Position numbers and translations under genes: made by a program. A DNA stretch of 27,979 bases from Deltaproteobacteria bacterium (GTDB lineage Bacteria > Desulfobacterota > Dissulfuribacteria > Dissulfuribacterales > UBA3076), in the NCBI GenBank assembly GCA_021159445.1, contig JAGGRV010000028.1, positions 1-27,979 of the forward strand, in the 5' to 3' direction. The notes beneath the pieces were generated by a model. The model did no database searches. It was not told the DNA's origin and was given only the letters and a program-made list of their open reading frames with translations. Shown here one piece after another: positions 1-8,244 of this stretch (the first letter of the stretch is position 1; the number at the start of each line of letters is the position of its first letter).

Positions 1-54
1 TACAACAAAAAACCCTATTAATTTTTGTTCAATTTATTTATCTCCCGTTCCTAA
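1..54. repeat. Partial copy of MITE-like element (inverted relative to the 7706-7866 copy)
   Basis: Bases 1-54 match the reverse complement of 7706-7759 with three differences, including the stretch TTATTTATCTCCCGTTCCTAA. The match runs to the window edge, so only the outer arm of this copy is visible. It ends about 75 bases before the first gene. Seen directly by comparing the two regions; the mobile nature is inferred from the structure of the complete copy. Confidence 0.8.
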
Positions 55-129
55 ACGAAGCATTATCAATGGGCTATTTTATGGCCTGACAACGATGGCC
101 ATTGAGTTTACTGCCATAGGACAGAAAAA

Positions 130-1353
130 ATGGGCTCTCGAACCAAGTATAAATGGACCTTTCGTGCCCGCTTCAGAAAAAGTGCCTTTGGTTGGCGTTC
201 ACAGCCAGCCATAAAGCGAATCAAAGAGGCGGTGTCGGAAATCAAGAAGGCAGCCCGTAAGGACCCCGTCATGGGGGCCGAGGGTGCGGTATTGTTGTTG
301 GAAAAACTGTCACCGGCGCTTGAGCATGTGGACAGCTCGTCGGGTGCCATCGGTACGGCGGTTAACAACGCCATCAATGCACTGGTACCGATCATCGCCA
401 AAGCGCCGGCTGATGATAAATTGCGTGACAAATGGCTGGGCCGTCTTTGGGACGCTATTCAAGAGGACCAGATTCCCTACATTGAGCTTCTTCCCGACTA
501 TTGGGGAGAACTGTGCGTCACTCCGGAACGTGCCTCGTACTGGGCGGATGAGTTTATCGATATGGTGCGGTTTGCGTGGGGTCCGGACCCGGAGTTTCGC
601 GGTTATTTCAACGGCACAACCGCCTGCTTGAGTGCTTTACTCAAGGCGGGACGGAATAACGAAATCATCGGGTTGCTGGAGTTCGCTCCTTACAAATCCT
701 GGGATTATCGGGAGTGGGGCGTGAAAGCGCTGGCTGCCATGGGCAAGAAGGCCGAAGCTATTCGCTATGCCGAAAATTCCCGTGGTCTTAACGATAGCCC
801 TATTGCTATCGCCCGCGCTTGCGAAGAAATCCTGCTTTCAAGCGGCATGGCCGAAGAGGCTTACAATCGCTATGCCATCGAGGCCAATCAGAAGACGACC
901 TACTTGGCGACGTTTCGCGCCACCGCCAAGAAATACCCGCACAAGGAGGCGAGCGATATCCTGCGTGATCTCGTAGCTAGCACTCCGGGAGATGAAGGCA
1001 AGTGGTTTGCCGCGGCAAAGTCTGTGGGGCTTTACAGTGAGGCCGTCGAACTTGCCAATCGCACGCCCTGTGATCCGAGAACTCTCACCCGGGCTGCACG
1101 GGATATGGAGGTAACAAAGCCGCGATTTGCCATCGAAACCGGGATGGCAGCGCTCAGGTGGCTGGTTGAGGGTTATGGATACGAAATTACCGGCATGGAT
1201 GTGTGGGCGGCCTACAACCACACCATGAAGGCCGCCGAAAATGCGGAAGTCAAGACCGAAACCTTTGAACGTATCCGCAAACTCGTTGCGGGTGAGGTCC
1301 CCGGTGATCGTTTTGTCACCAAGGTCCTCGGTCGAGAACTCGGTCTGAATTAA
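130..1353 (+). CDS. Conserved alpha-helical (solenoid-like) protein of unknown function
   Basis: The 407-residue protein has a short basic N-terminus (about residues 1-35, many Arg/Lys). A conserved-looking block follows around residues 38-95 (KDPVMGAEGAVLLLEKLSPA and HVDSSSGAIG), then mostly Ala/Glu-rich helices that read like degenerate helical-hairpin repeats. No catalytic motif, signal peptide or membrane segment is visible. I recall similar uncharacterised proteins in many proteobacteria but know no function. An in-frame TGA at 103-105 fixes the ATG at 130 as the first possible ATG; the ribosome site is weak. It converges on htpG and lies just inside a repeat copy, so it may belong to an accessory segment. 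A protein-binding scaffold role is only a guess from the fold. Confidence 0.8.
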   Translation: MGSRTKYKWTFRARFRKSAFGWRSQPAIKRIKEAVSEIKKAARKDPVMGAEGAVLLLEKLSPALEHVDSSSGAIGTAVNNAINALVPIIAKAPADDKLRDKWLGRLWDAIQEDQIPYIELLPDYWGELCVTPERASYWADEFIDMVRFAWGPDPEFRGYFNGTTACLSALLKAGRNNEIIGLLEFAPYKSWDYREWGVKALAAMGKKAEAIRYAENSRGLNDSPIAIARACEEILLSSGMAEEAYNRYAIEANQKTTYLATFRATAKKYPHKEASDILRDLVASTPGDEGKWFAAAKSVGLYSEAVELANRTPCDPRTLTRAARDMEVTKPRFAIETGMAALRWLVEGYGYEITGMDVWAAYNHTMKAAENAEVKTETFERIRKLVAGEVPGDRFVTKVLGRELGLN

Positions 1354-1365
1354 CTGAATAGTTAC

Positions 1366-1403
1366 AGCTATTGAAAAGTTCAAGATGAACTATGACAATA
1401 GCT
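1366..1403. terminator. Nested hairpin between convergent genes, possible bidirectional terminator
   Basis: Perfect 8-bp arms AGCTATTG (1366-1373) and CAATAGCT (1396-1403) enclose a second stem AGTTC/GAACT (1377-1381 and 1387-1391). It lies between the end of the solenoid gene and the end of htpG, where both transcripts must stop. There is no U-tract, so the terminator call is moderate. Confidence 0.45.
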
Positions 1404-1445
1404 ATGAGAAACAATACGGTTTCTTCAGTTCCAGCTTTTAAGGGA

Positions 1446-3368
1446 TCATGCCTCCGCCATCAGATTTCCGACCAGTTTGGAGAACCTGGAGGGATCATCC
1501 ACCTTGCCGCCCTCTCCGATGACCGCAAGATCCACAAGCAGGTGGATGTAGTCGTTGAGCTGCGCGTCGTTTTTGTCCTTTTCGAACATGGCGTGGATCT
1601 TTTCCATCACCGGATGGGCCATATTGAGCTCCAGAACGCGCTTGTTCTCCGGTGTCTTCTGACCAGAGGCCTTGAGAATTTTTTCCATGTAACCGCTCAT
1701 GTCATAGGTGTTGCCGGACAGGCAGGCTACCGAATCGGTGAGGCGCGTAGACGGGCGCACTTCCTTGATGGTGTCTTGCAACTGCGTCCGGATGTGCTTG
1801 AACAAGGTTTCGTACTGGCCTTTTTTGTCCTCGTCCACCTTTTCCAGGTCCAGATCGCCCTTTTCCGCGCTCTTGAGCGGCTTGCCGTCGTATTCGGTCA
1901 GGGTCTGGGTCACCCATTCGTCAACCGGGTCGGTCATCAGCAGGACCTCATAGTCCTTTGATTTGAGCTGTTCGAGCAGAGGGCTGTGGATAAGCGCCGA
2001 CAGGTTCTCGCCGGTGATGTAGTAAATCTCTTTCTGGTCCGGCTGCATACCGGCAACGTAGTCCTTAAGCGACTGCCACTTGCCGTCGGATTTGGTGGTC
2101 TTGTAACGTAGCAGGTCGGCGATCTTGTCTTTGTTATCCGAATCGGTGTGCACCCCAATCTTGAGGACGGCGCCGAACTCCTCCCAGAACTTTTCGTATT
2201 TCTCGGGGTCCATGTTCTTCAGCAGATCCAGGATCTTTTTGGCCAGATTGTGCCGGATGTTGCGCACCAGTCGATCCTGCTGCAGGATTTCCCGGCTGAT
2301 ATTGAGGTTTAGGTCCGGGGCGTCCACCACCCCCTTAACGAAACGTAAGTATTCCGGCATCAGTTCCTTGCAGTCGTCCATAATGAAAATGCGTTTGCAG
2401 TAGAGCTGTACCCCGTGTTTGAATGCCGGGGAAAAAAGATCAAACGGCGCCTGGGAAGGGATGTAGAGCAGGGCCGAATATTCGGTGGTGCCCTCCAGCT
2501 TCAGGTGCAGCTTTTCCAACGGCGGCTGCCAGTCGTGGCTGATGTGCCGGTAGAATTCCTCGTACTCCTTGTCGTCGATGTCCTTTTTGTTTCTGGACCA
2601 GATCGCCTTCATGGAGTTGAGCGTTTCGGTTTTTAAAACCTTGCGGGTGGTTTCCCCTATGGGTTTGCCGTCTTTGTCCTTGAGTTGTTCTTTGTCGGGA
2701 ATCGGTTCATCCTTCTCCACGTCCATGAGTATGGGATAGGCCACGAAATCGGAATGCTGCTTGATGATGTCGCGGATGGTCCACTCGTCGGTAAAGTCCG
2801 GCTCGCCTTCTTCCTTTTTTTTCAGTTCCAGGGTAATGATTGTCCCCCGGCTGTCTTTTTCAGCTTCGGTGATGGTAAACTTCCCGTCCCCTTGGGATTC
2901 CCAGCGCACCGCCTTGTCCGCGCCCGCGGCCCGGGTCAGCAGCGTCACCTTTTCGGCCACGATAAAGGAGCTGTAAAAGCCGACGCCGAACTGGCCGATC
3001 AGCTCCGGGGTAAGGGTATTGTCCTTGTTGAGCTGCGCCATGGCTTCGAGAAAGGCCCCTGTGCCGCTTTTGGCGATAGTGCCGATATTTTCCAGCACCT
3101 CGTCGTAGGTCATGCCAATGCCATTGTCCGTAACTGTCAGCGTATTTTTTATCTTGTCCAGTTCGATTCGGATGCTAAATTCCGTGTCATTCCCCAGAAT
3201 CCCCTCCTCGGTCTGGGCCTTGAAGCGCAACTTGTCGATGGCGTCCGAGGCATTGGATATCAGTTCCCGCAGAAAAATCTCCTTGTTTGAATATAGCGAG
3301 TTGATGATCAGGTTCAGCAACTGTTTGACTTCAGTTTTGAATTCATGGGTTTCGGTTCTGGTGGTCAT
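1446..3368 (-). CDS. htpG: HSP90-family molecular chaperone HtpG
   Basis: The 640-residue cytosolic ATP-dependent chaperone is full length for the family. The N-terminal Bergerat-fold ATPase carries ELISNASDAIDKLR (about residues 35-48), DNGIGM (about 81-86) and the lid/ATP motif GQFGVGFYSSF (about 125-135). The middle client-binding domain and C-terminal dimerisation domain follow with no frameshift. The start is supported by a GGAGG at 3381-3385, 11 bases before the ATG. It is transcribed alone from its own leader, which contains a hairpin plus T-run (3408-3429), and converges on the solenoid gene. Identification is by sequence recognition and is very secure. Confidence 0.98.
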   Translation of the reverse strand: MTTRTETHEFKTEVKQLLNLIINSLYSNKEIFLRELISNASDAIDKLRFKAQTEEGILGNDTEFSIRIELDKIKNTLTVTDNGIGMTYDEVLENIGTIAKSGTGAFLEAMAQLNKDNTLTPELIGQFGVGFYSSFIVAEKVTLLTRAAGADKAVRWESQGDGKFTITEAEKDSRGTIITLELKKKEEGEPDFTDEWTIRDIIKQHSDFVAYPILMDVEKDEPIPDKEQLKDKDGKPIGETTRKVLKTETLNSMKAIWSRNKKDIDDKEYEEFYRHISHDWQPPLEKLHLKLEGTTEYSALLYIPSQAPFDLFSPAFKHGVQLYCKRIFIMDDCKELMPEYLRFVKGVVDAPDLNLNISREILQQDRLVRNIRHNLAKKILDLLKNMDPEKYEKFWEEFGAVLKIGVHTDSDNKDKIADLLRYKTTKSDGKWQSLKDYVAGMQPDQKEIYYITGENLSALIHSPLLEQLKSKDYEVLLMTDPVDEWVTQTLTEYDGKPLKSAEKGDLDLEKVDEDKKGQYETLFKHIRTQLQDTIKEVRPSTRLTDSVACLSGNTYDMSGYMEKILKASGQKTPENKRVLELNMAHPVMEKIHAMFEKDKNDAQLNDYIHLLVDLAVIGEGGKVDDPSRFSKLVGNLMAEA

Positions 3369-3407
3369 TTATCTGGATACCTCCGGTTCTTAAGGGAAAA
3401 CGTATCG

Positions 3408-3429
3408 AAAAAAAGCGACCATCGTCGCT
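3408..3429 (-). terminator. Hairpin with T-run in the htpG leader or after the ATPase gene
   Basis: On the minus strand AGCGAC-GATG-GTCGCT is followed at once by about seven Ts, a textbook intrinsic terminator shape. It lies 95 bases downstream of the ATPase stop (3524) but also downstream of a promoter-like sequence for htpG (3453-3485). It may therefore end ATPase transcripts, attenuate htpG, or both. Confidence 0.65.
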
Positions 3430-3452
3430 GTTAAAAAACTCCGCGTATTTGG

Positions 3453-3485
3453 ATTATATAATGCGTGCGAATTCAAAATTGTCAA
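3453..3485 (-). promoter_or_regulatory. htpG: Promoter-like sequence facing htpG
   Basis: On the minus strand a perfect TTGACA (3485-3480) is followed 18-19 bases later by TTATAT/TATATA (within 3455-3461), inside the palindrome ATTATATAAT. It resembles a vegetative promoter rather than a heat-shock sigma-32 promoter. The predicted start would place the 3408-3429 hairpin within the first 40 bases of the transcript. Confidence 0.5.
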
Positions 3486-3523
3486 GATAGGCTATTAAAT
3501 GCCATTGGTGATATTGCACCTAC

Positions 3524-5029
3524 TCATTCCATATCGCTGAAGGAAGGAAGCAGTAGCTGCGAGTCTGGCTGGTCGGCAACCTGTCGGACCTTTTTATGCC
3601 TTAATTTTATTGATTGGCTTATTGAGTGTCGATCTTCAGTCATAAGAGGGGTGAAGTGGTCCAGCAGCTTATCTCTGGTGACAGGATTTATATCAGGGGC
3701 GGCCTTTTGCCGCCAGGTATCAAATAACCAGCTAAAGCAGGCACCTTTCAATTTCCGGCCATCCTGTACTATTTCTTTCGATTCGGCAACCAGTAAACTA
3801 TCATCAGGGACCAGATTTACAACTGCCGGGGAATGGGTATTTACAATGACCTGGCGTAATGGATTGCTTGGGCCAATTTGGTTTTTAACGTCAGTAGCAA
3901 TATCCTGAAGGAGTTGCAACAATGCGGGAATTCGCTCAGGATAAATGCTGTCTTCCGGCTCTTCCAGGCAGATGAGCCCGCTTGTTTTTGGATCTGATTC
4001 CAAGACAGCCAGTGCCAAAAAGCGCAATGTCCCGTCGGAAAGTAAATGTGCTGGATAAACCGTTCCATTATGGTCAGTTAATTCCAGTGTTAGAAGCCTG
4101 CGCCGCTCATCCCGGTCAATTCTGATGCTGTAAACATCGTCTATAAGTTCAGATAAGCGGGCAGCAACCTTGTCATAAAACCAGACAGCGGCCTCGTCCT
4201 TAGAGGTATGGTTTGTGTATTTATGGGAATGTGCAAGATAATACAGAGTTGCAGCGAGGTGAGAACCATCAGGACCTAATCCCGCATGGGTTATAAATCT
4301 GTCAGGTTCACGTATTGAAGAAGGCTCCAACTGTAATAATTGCCAGGATTGCATTTCTCTGCGCGCTAAAAGGGCTGTTGGATTCTCAATGGTGTTTACA
4401 GTAGAGAGCACAGTACGTGGGAGATTTGATGCAGAAACAGTCTTTGTTTTCCTGCCGCCACCTTCCTGAATTAATTTAATAATACGGTTTTCCCCTTGAT
4501 ATCCGGTTGAAATAAAGGGTGAAGTCCTTTTGCCACGGACTGCAGATTTGCGCCAGATACTTGCTTTGTGGGGAAATCTTAAATGTCTCCACGCCTCGCT
4601 CAGCTTTATATAATCAAGATCTTCACGAATAAGTTCAAGCGATCCCAGCGAAGGCAGGCCTTTATCCACCCGATAGGCCAGAACCACAGTGTAACGCAGA
4701 AAAGTAATGCCGGCTTTTGCTTTCTGACCCAAATCGTCAATGCCTTCGCTCGGGATTATCATCTCTGCTTCAAAAGATATTTCCTTGGTAAATTTATCAC
4801 CAATACGGTGGAACAGGCTGCGTATATCAGCAGATCTTTCTCCTCCGGCACGAACGGATAGAGCGGCATTAACCATGGTTTCATTAGTTAGCGCACGCAG
4901 AAATCTGATAGCGTCAAACAGGTTGGATTTGCCAACGCCATTCGCGCCTGCCACACAGGTAAATGGTCCAAAACGGACATCAACATCCACAAGATTTTTG
5001 AAGCCGGAGACCTTTAAGCGGGTTAACAT
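3524..5029 (-). CDS. SMC/ABC-like AAA family ATPase (stand-alone, AAA_21-like)
   Basis: The 501-residue protein has a Walker A motif GANGVGKSN (about residues 29-37) right after an SMC-like N-terminal strand (MLTRLKVSGFKNL). An ABC-type signature LLSDGTLRFLALAVL comes around residues 325-340, followed by Walker B GLICLEEPEDSIYP (about 348-361) and a switch-like NTHSP (about 395). This is the layout of RecF/SMC-like ATPases used in DNA repair or phage defence. No TOPRIM nuclease domain (as in OLD proteins) or partner gene is visible, so a defence role is not shown. Flanks are htpG's leader and a degenerate CACTTTAG spacer plus an integrase relic, suggesting an acquired gene. The ribosome site before the ATG is weak. 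Confidence 0.85.
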   Translation of the reverse strand: MLTRLKVSGFKNLVDVDVRFGPFTCVAGANGVGKSNLFDAIRFLRALTNETMVNAALSVRAGGERSADIRSLFHRIGDKFTKEISFEAEMIIPSEGIDDLGQKAKAGITFLRYTVVLAYRVDKGLPSLGSLELIREDLDYIKLSEAWRHLRFPHKASIWRKSAVRGKRTSPFISTGYQGENRIIKLIQEGGGRKTKTVSASNLPRTVLSTVNTIENPTALLARREMQSWQLLQLEPSSIREPDRFITHAGLGPDGSHLAATLYYLAHSHKYTNHTSKDEAAVWFYDKVAARLSELIDDVYSIRIDRDERRRLLTLELTDHNGTVYPAHLLSDGTLRFLALAVLESDPKTSGLICLEEPEDSIYPERIPALLQLLQDIATDVKNQIGPSNPLRQVIVNTHSPAVVNLVPDDSLLVAESKEIVQDGRKLKGACFSWLFDTWRQKAAPDINPVTRDKLLDHFTPLMTEDRHSISQSIKLRHKKVRQVADQPDSQLLLPSFSDME

Positions 5030-5042
5030 AATTATTTTTCAG

Positions 5043-5076
5043 TTTTAGACACTTTAGCTCACTTTAGGCACTTCAA
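5043..5076. repeat. Degenerate CACTTTAG-word spacer
   Basis: The word CACTTTAG occurs twice and GCACTTC once, nearly in tandem, directly upstream of the ATPase start. It is one of several word-like spacers in this window. No coding potential is seen from 5030 to 5140. Confidence 0.55.
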
Positions 5077-5140
5077 ACTCAGTCAACGTGTTTTTTCTCT
5101 TTTGGCAGGCAATCCTGGCTTTGTGGAGAAGGTCTTCGTA

Positions 5141-5383
5141 TTATGTGAAAAAAGGATAGTATTCTCTGTATAGTATGTCAAACAGAATGATCAGATAGAG
5201 CGTAGAAACAGCAACATTGCCTTTGGTCGTCAAGTGTGATAGGAATTTTTCAATATGCTTTGCATCAAATTTCCGGGGGTGAATTTTGCCTCTGAAAAAC
5301 TGAATATAGCGACTAATCCATTGGCAGTAAAATGAAGGCCCCACCCATGGGGTACTTTTGGCTATATTCCTTGGTTTGGGCAT
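5141..5383 (-). pseudogene. Truncated integron-type tyrosine recombinase (integrase N-terminal remnant)
   Basis: The 80 residues match the N-terminal SAM-like (core-binding) domain of integron-type integrases: a YCQWISRYIQFF helix, KIHPRKF, KHIEKFLSHL and the characteristic GNVAVST. The sequence then degenerates (LIILFDILYRE is recognisable where I expect ALLFLYRE) and stops. The whole catalytic domain with the Arg-His-Arg-Tyr residues is missing, so it cannot recombine DNA. The gene diverges from the sensor kinase, the two starts being 15 bases apart. I saw no attC-like array beside it. Family recognition is from memory of integrase sequences and is fairly confident; the alternative is a fragment of another phage-integrase-like transposase. 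Confidence 0.75.
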
Positions 5384-5398
5384 TTGGAGGATTTTTTG

Positions 5399-7726
5399 AT
5401 GAACGGAAAGCCAACCTATGAAGAATTGGTACAGAGTATAAAAGAATTAGATAAAGAACTGTCTGATAAAGATCATTTGATAAATGCCTTGGAGAAAAAG
5501 CTGACGAAGCTTGAGATAATATCTGAGGATAGCTCCCCCGGGGATGAGAAAATCAAGGTGTCCGGCAATATGGAATGGAATACCGAAAAAGGCATTTGCA
5601 CCCTTGAAAGTCTCCCTGTGGTCATAATGTGGATCGATACAACTCTTGCAGGTTTGATGTCTGGGCTTCAGGTAATGGTTGGAACCGAGCGTTTTAACTT
5701 AGCCTTACAGAGTGAAGGACGCAAAAGTGTTGACGCTGACTGGATGGTAATCTCCCAATTTTCAGATTTTCGCGAAGGTTTTACGGCAATTTCCAATATC
5801 GCAGCTATGGCAGGCTGGGGTGAATGGAAGTTAATCTCACTAGATAAAAAAAAGAAAGAATGCCTTTTCCGGGTCAAGAACAGTTGGGAAGGGCGTTATC
5901 AAAAGGCCCTGGGGGTATGCTGGGGAAGTGGGATGCTTGCCGGTAAAATGGCAGGCTATTGTTCCAAACTTTTTGATACCAACTGCTGGGCCGAACAAAA
6001 GACGTTTATTGCCAAAGGAGGCGAATTCGATGAGTTCGTGGTAGCCCCCTCGGAACGTTCGATAGAAATAGAGATAGAAAATCTTATCGCTACAGATGAG
6101 GCGACAAAGGCGGATATGGCCGTGGCGTTGCAAAAGCTGCGAGAAGAAGTAAACGAACGTCAACGTGCGGAAGAGTCGCTAATTGAGAGTGAGGAGAAAT
6201 ATCGGGATCTGGTAGAGAGTGCAAACAGTATTATTCTCGGGTGGGACATAGAAGGCAACATAATCTATATGAATCCTTATGGTCTTGATTTTTTTGGATA
6301 CAGTATGGAGGAACTTCTTGGCAAAAATGTTGTCGGTACCATCGTTCCCGAAACTGAAACTACTACAACAAGAGATCTTGCTTGGTTGATGAAAGATATA
6401 CAAAAAGATCCTGACAAATACAAAAATAGCGAAAATGAAAACACGAGGAAAGACGGTAAGCGCGTCTGGATATCCTGGACCAATAGGGCGGTTATGGATA
6501 AAGACGGCAACCCCGCAGAAATATTAAGCATAGGTAATGATGTTACGGAAAAAAAGAATCTTGAAGCCAGGCTTCGGCGAGCAGAGAAAATGGAGGCTAT
6601 CGGTACTCTTGCAGGGGGAGTAGCTCACGACTTGAATAATGTTTTGTCTGGTATTGTAAGTTATCCTGACTTGTTATTAATGCAACTACCGGAAGAAAGC
6701 CCTCTAAGAAAGCCTATCCGAACTATTCTAGAGTCGGGGCAAAAGGCTGCTGCTATTGTCCAGAATTTGTTGACTTTGGCAAGAAGAGGCGTAGCGACTA
6801 CAGAAGTCGCGAACCTAAATACTATCATTCAAGAATACCAGAAAAGCCCAGAGTTTGAAAAGCTGAGATCATTTCATCCTAATGTTGAAATAGAGATCCA
6901 TCTTGAAAAAGATATATTAAATATACTCGGCTCCCCGGTTCACCTTTCTGAGACCTTGGTGAATTTAGTCTCCAACGCGGCAGAAGCTATGCCCAAAGGG
7001 GGGAAACTCTCTATATCAACGGAAAATCGATATATTGACAGTCCGGTCAGCGGTTATGACGATGTGGCGGAAGGAGATTATGTTGTTCTTGAAGTTTCTG
7101 ATACTGGCAAAGGTATCTCTCCCAAATATATGAATAGGATATTTGAACCTTTCTTTACGAAAAAGAAAATGGGAAGGAGCGGAACTGGATTGGGAATGTC
7201 TGTTGTATGGGGGACCGTTAAGGACCATAATGGCTATATTGATGTAAAAAGCGAAGTAGGGGAAGGAACGACTTTCTCTCTTTTCTTTCCTGCAACAAGG
7301 CAAGAATTATCTAAAAAAGCAACCAGTTTACATGTTGAGGATTATATGGGCAGAGGCGAATCAGTTTTAGTGGTCGATGATGTCGAAGAACAAAGGCAAA
7401 TTGCGTTTACTATCCTGTCTGAATTAGGTTATTCTGTGACTACAACTTCAAGCGGGGAAGAAGCACTAGATTATATGAAAAATAATTTCGCTGATTTGTT
7501 GGTCTTAGACATGATTATGCCGCCTGGAATGGATGGCCTTGACACCTACAGGAAAATCGTTGAATTGCATCCCAATCAGAAAGCAATTATCGCAAGCGGA
7601 TTTTCAGAAACAGCACGTGTAAAAGAGGCGCAAAGGTTGGGTGCGGGGCAATACCTGAGAAAACCATATACTTTAGAGAGCATAGGCACTGCTGTAAAAA
7701 ACGAGTTAGGAACGGGAGATAAATAA
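5399..7726 (+). CDS. Hybrid sensor histidine kinase (V4R-like, PAS, HisKA, HATPase, receiver)
   Basis: The protein has 775 residues from ATG 5399. This start is chosen because GGAGG at 5386-5390 sits 8 bases upstream; the TTG at 5384 overlaps the ribosome site. Order: short coiled coil (1-45), a V4R-like small-molecule domain (about 50-215, with the Cys/Trp-rich CWGSGMLAGKMAGYC), a second coiled coil (225-262), PAS (about 264-390), HisKA with phospho-acceptor His410 in GGVAHDLNN, HATPase with VSNAAEAMP and VSDTGKGI, then a receiver domain with phospho-acceptor Asp704 in VLDMIMP. There are no membrane segments, so it is cytosolic. The ligand is unknown. No output regulator lies nearby. The last six codons and the stop lie inside a MITE-like arm beginning at 7706, so the native C-terminus was probably replaced. 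Confidence 0.93.
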   Translation: MNGKPTYEELVQSIKELDKELSDKDHLINALEKKLTKLEIISEDSSPGDEKIKVSGNMEWNTEKGICTLESLPVVIMWIDTTLAGLMSGLQVMVGTERFNLALQSEGRKSVDADWMVISQFSDFREGFTAISNIAAMAGWGEWKLISLDKKKKECLFRVKNSWEGRYQKALGVCWGSGMLAGKMAGYCSKLFDTNCWAEQKTFIAKGGEFDEFVVAPSERSIEIEIENLIATDEATKADMAVALQKLREEVNERQRAEESLIESEEKYRDLVESANSIILGWDIEGNIIYMNPYGLDFFGYSMEELLGKNVVGTIVPETETTTTRDLAWLMKDIQKDPDKYKNSENENTRKDGKRVWISWTNRAVMDKDGNPAEILSIGNDVTEKKNLEARLRRAEKMEAIGTLAGGVAHDLNNVLSGIVSYPDLLLMQLPEESPLRKPIRTILESGQKAAAIVQNLLTLARRGVATTEVANLNTIIQEYQKSPEFEKLRSFHPNVEIEIHLEKDILNILGSPVHLSETLVNLVSNAAEAMPKGGKLSISTENRYIDSPVSGYDDVAEGDYVVLEVSDTGKGISPKYMNRIFEPFFTKKKMGRSGTGLGMSVVWGTVKDHNGYIDVKSEVGEGTTFSLFFPATRQELSKKATSLHVEDYMGRGESVLVVDDVEEQRQIAFTILSELGYSVTTTSSGEEALDYMKNNFADLLVLDMIMPPGMDGLDTYRKIVELHPNQKAIIASGFSETARVKEAQRLGAGQYLRKPYTLESIGTAVKNELGTGDK

Positions 7727-7866
7727 GTTGAACAAAAATTAACAGGATTTTTTGTTGTATTCAAGGCGCGAGGAGCGAGCATAACGGGTTATGTGATCGA
7801 CGAGCAACGAAGAAGACGGCAAAAAAGACATTAATTTGTTCAAGTTATTTATTGTACGTTCCTTAA
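7706..7866. mobile_element. MITE-like element with ~36-bp terminal inverted repeats
   Basis: The left arm 7706-7742 and right arm 7831-7866 are imperfect inverted repeats (shared GTTCAA, TTATTTAT, CGTTCCT). The interior is also symmetric (ATAACgggTTAT at 7781-7792; TTTTTTG facing CAAAAAA) and contains the GCGAGGAGCGAGC-type core I recognise from deltaproteobacterial dispersed repeats. It carries no transposase. TTA flanks both ends and could be a target duplication. A second, partial copy occupies bases 1-54 in the opposite orientation. The following stretch to 7959 holds nothing recognisable. Confidence 0.75.
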
Positions 7867-7959
7867 GCAAACAATAGCATAATAACGTTGCCAATTTACA
7901 CAATATATCTTACCGGCACCATTTTTCCATGGTTCCCGCGTCCAATCCCCTAAGCTTTT

Positions 7960-8244
7960 TTAAAAATGGATTGGCCATTTCAGCGAGGTGTGCATGACCC
8001 GCAGGATGGCAACCATACCATCCTGTTCAGCATAGACAACAATGTACGGTAGGCCGGAGATAACAAGTTCCCTGGTGCCAGCCACCCTGCCAGGACGGCC
8101 AAGGCTGGGTTGATCCGCCAAAAGCTGCACGCTGTTCCATGTTTTTTGCGCCACCCTGGACACTGCCGCCGGACTGTCTGTAGCGATGTATTCCACGGCG
8201 CTATCCAAGCTAACAATCGCCTTCTGGGTCCAGCTAATCCGCAT
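7960..8244 (-). CDS. ParE/RelE-family toxin
   Basis: The 94-residue basic protein has the family pattern: an N-terminal strand RISWTQKA, two helices, LGRPGR-like loop PSLGRPGRVAGTREL, and C-terminal strands YIVVY and VAILRVMHTS. RelE/ParE toxins either cut mRNA on ribosomes or poison gyrase; sequence alone does not tell which, but the ParE-like C-terminus favours gyrase. Its start overlaps the end of the antitoxin gene by 11 bases, the normal type II arrangement. It lies between the MITE-like element and the biosynthetic locus, consistent with an accessory boundary. Confidence 0.9.
   Translation of the reverse strand: MRISWTQKAIVSLDSAVEYIATDSPAAVSRVAQKTWNSVQLLADQPSLGRPGRVAGTRELVISGLPYIVVYAEQDGMVAILRVMHTSLKWPIHF

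Noticed and set aside
838..1383. 181-residue minus-strand frame opposite the solenoid gene
   Set aside because: Antisense shadow of a better-supported gene; composition and lack of motifs argue against coding.
2685..3290. 201-residue plus-strand open frame opposite htpG
   Set aside because: It is the antisense of a highly conserved coding region, has no ribosome site and no recognisable domain; a codon-structure shadow.
3524..5029. Phage-defence system built on the AAA ATPase
   Set aside because: No nuclease domain or partner gene is adjacent; the ATPase alone does not define a defence system.
5141..7726. Integron cassette array next to the integrase relic
   Set aside because: No attC-like paired inverted repeats were seen and the following gene is a large kinase on the other strand.
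1..7866. Composite transposon bounded by the two repeat copies
   Set aside because: No transposase inside, the left copy is only partly visible, and htpG is a normal chromosomal gene.
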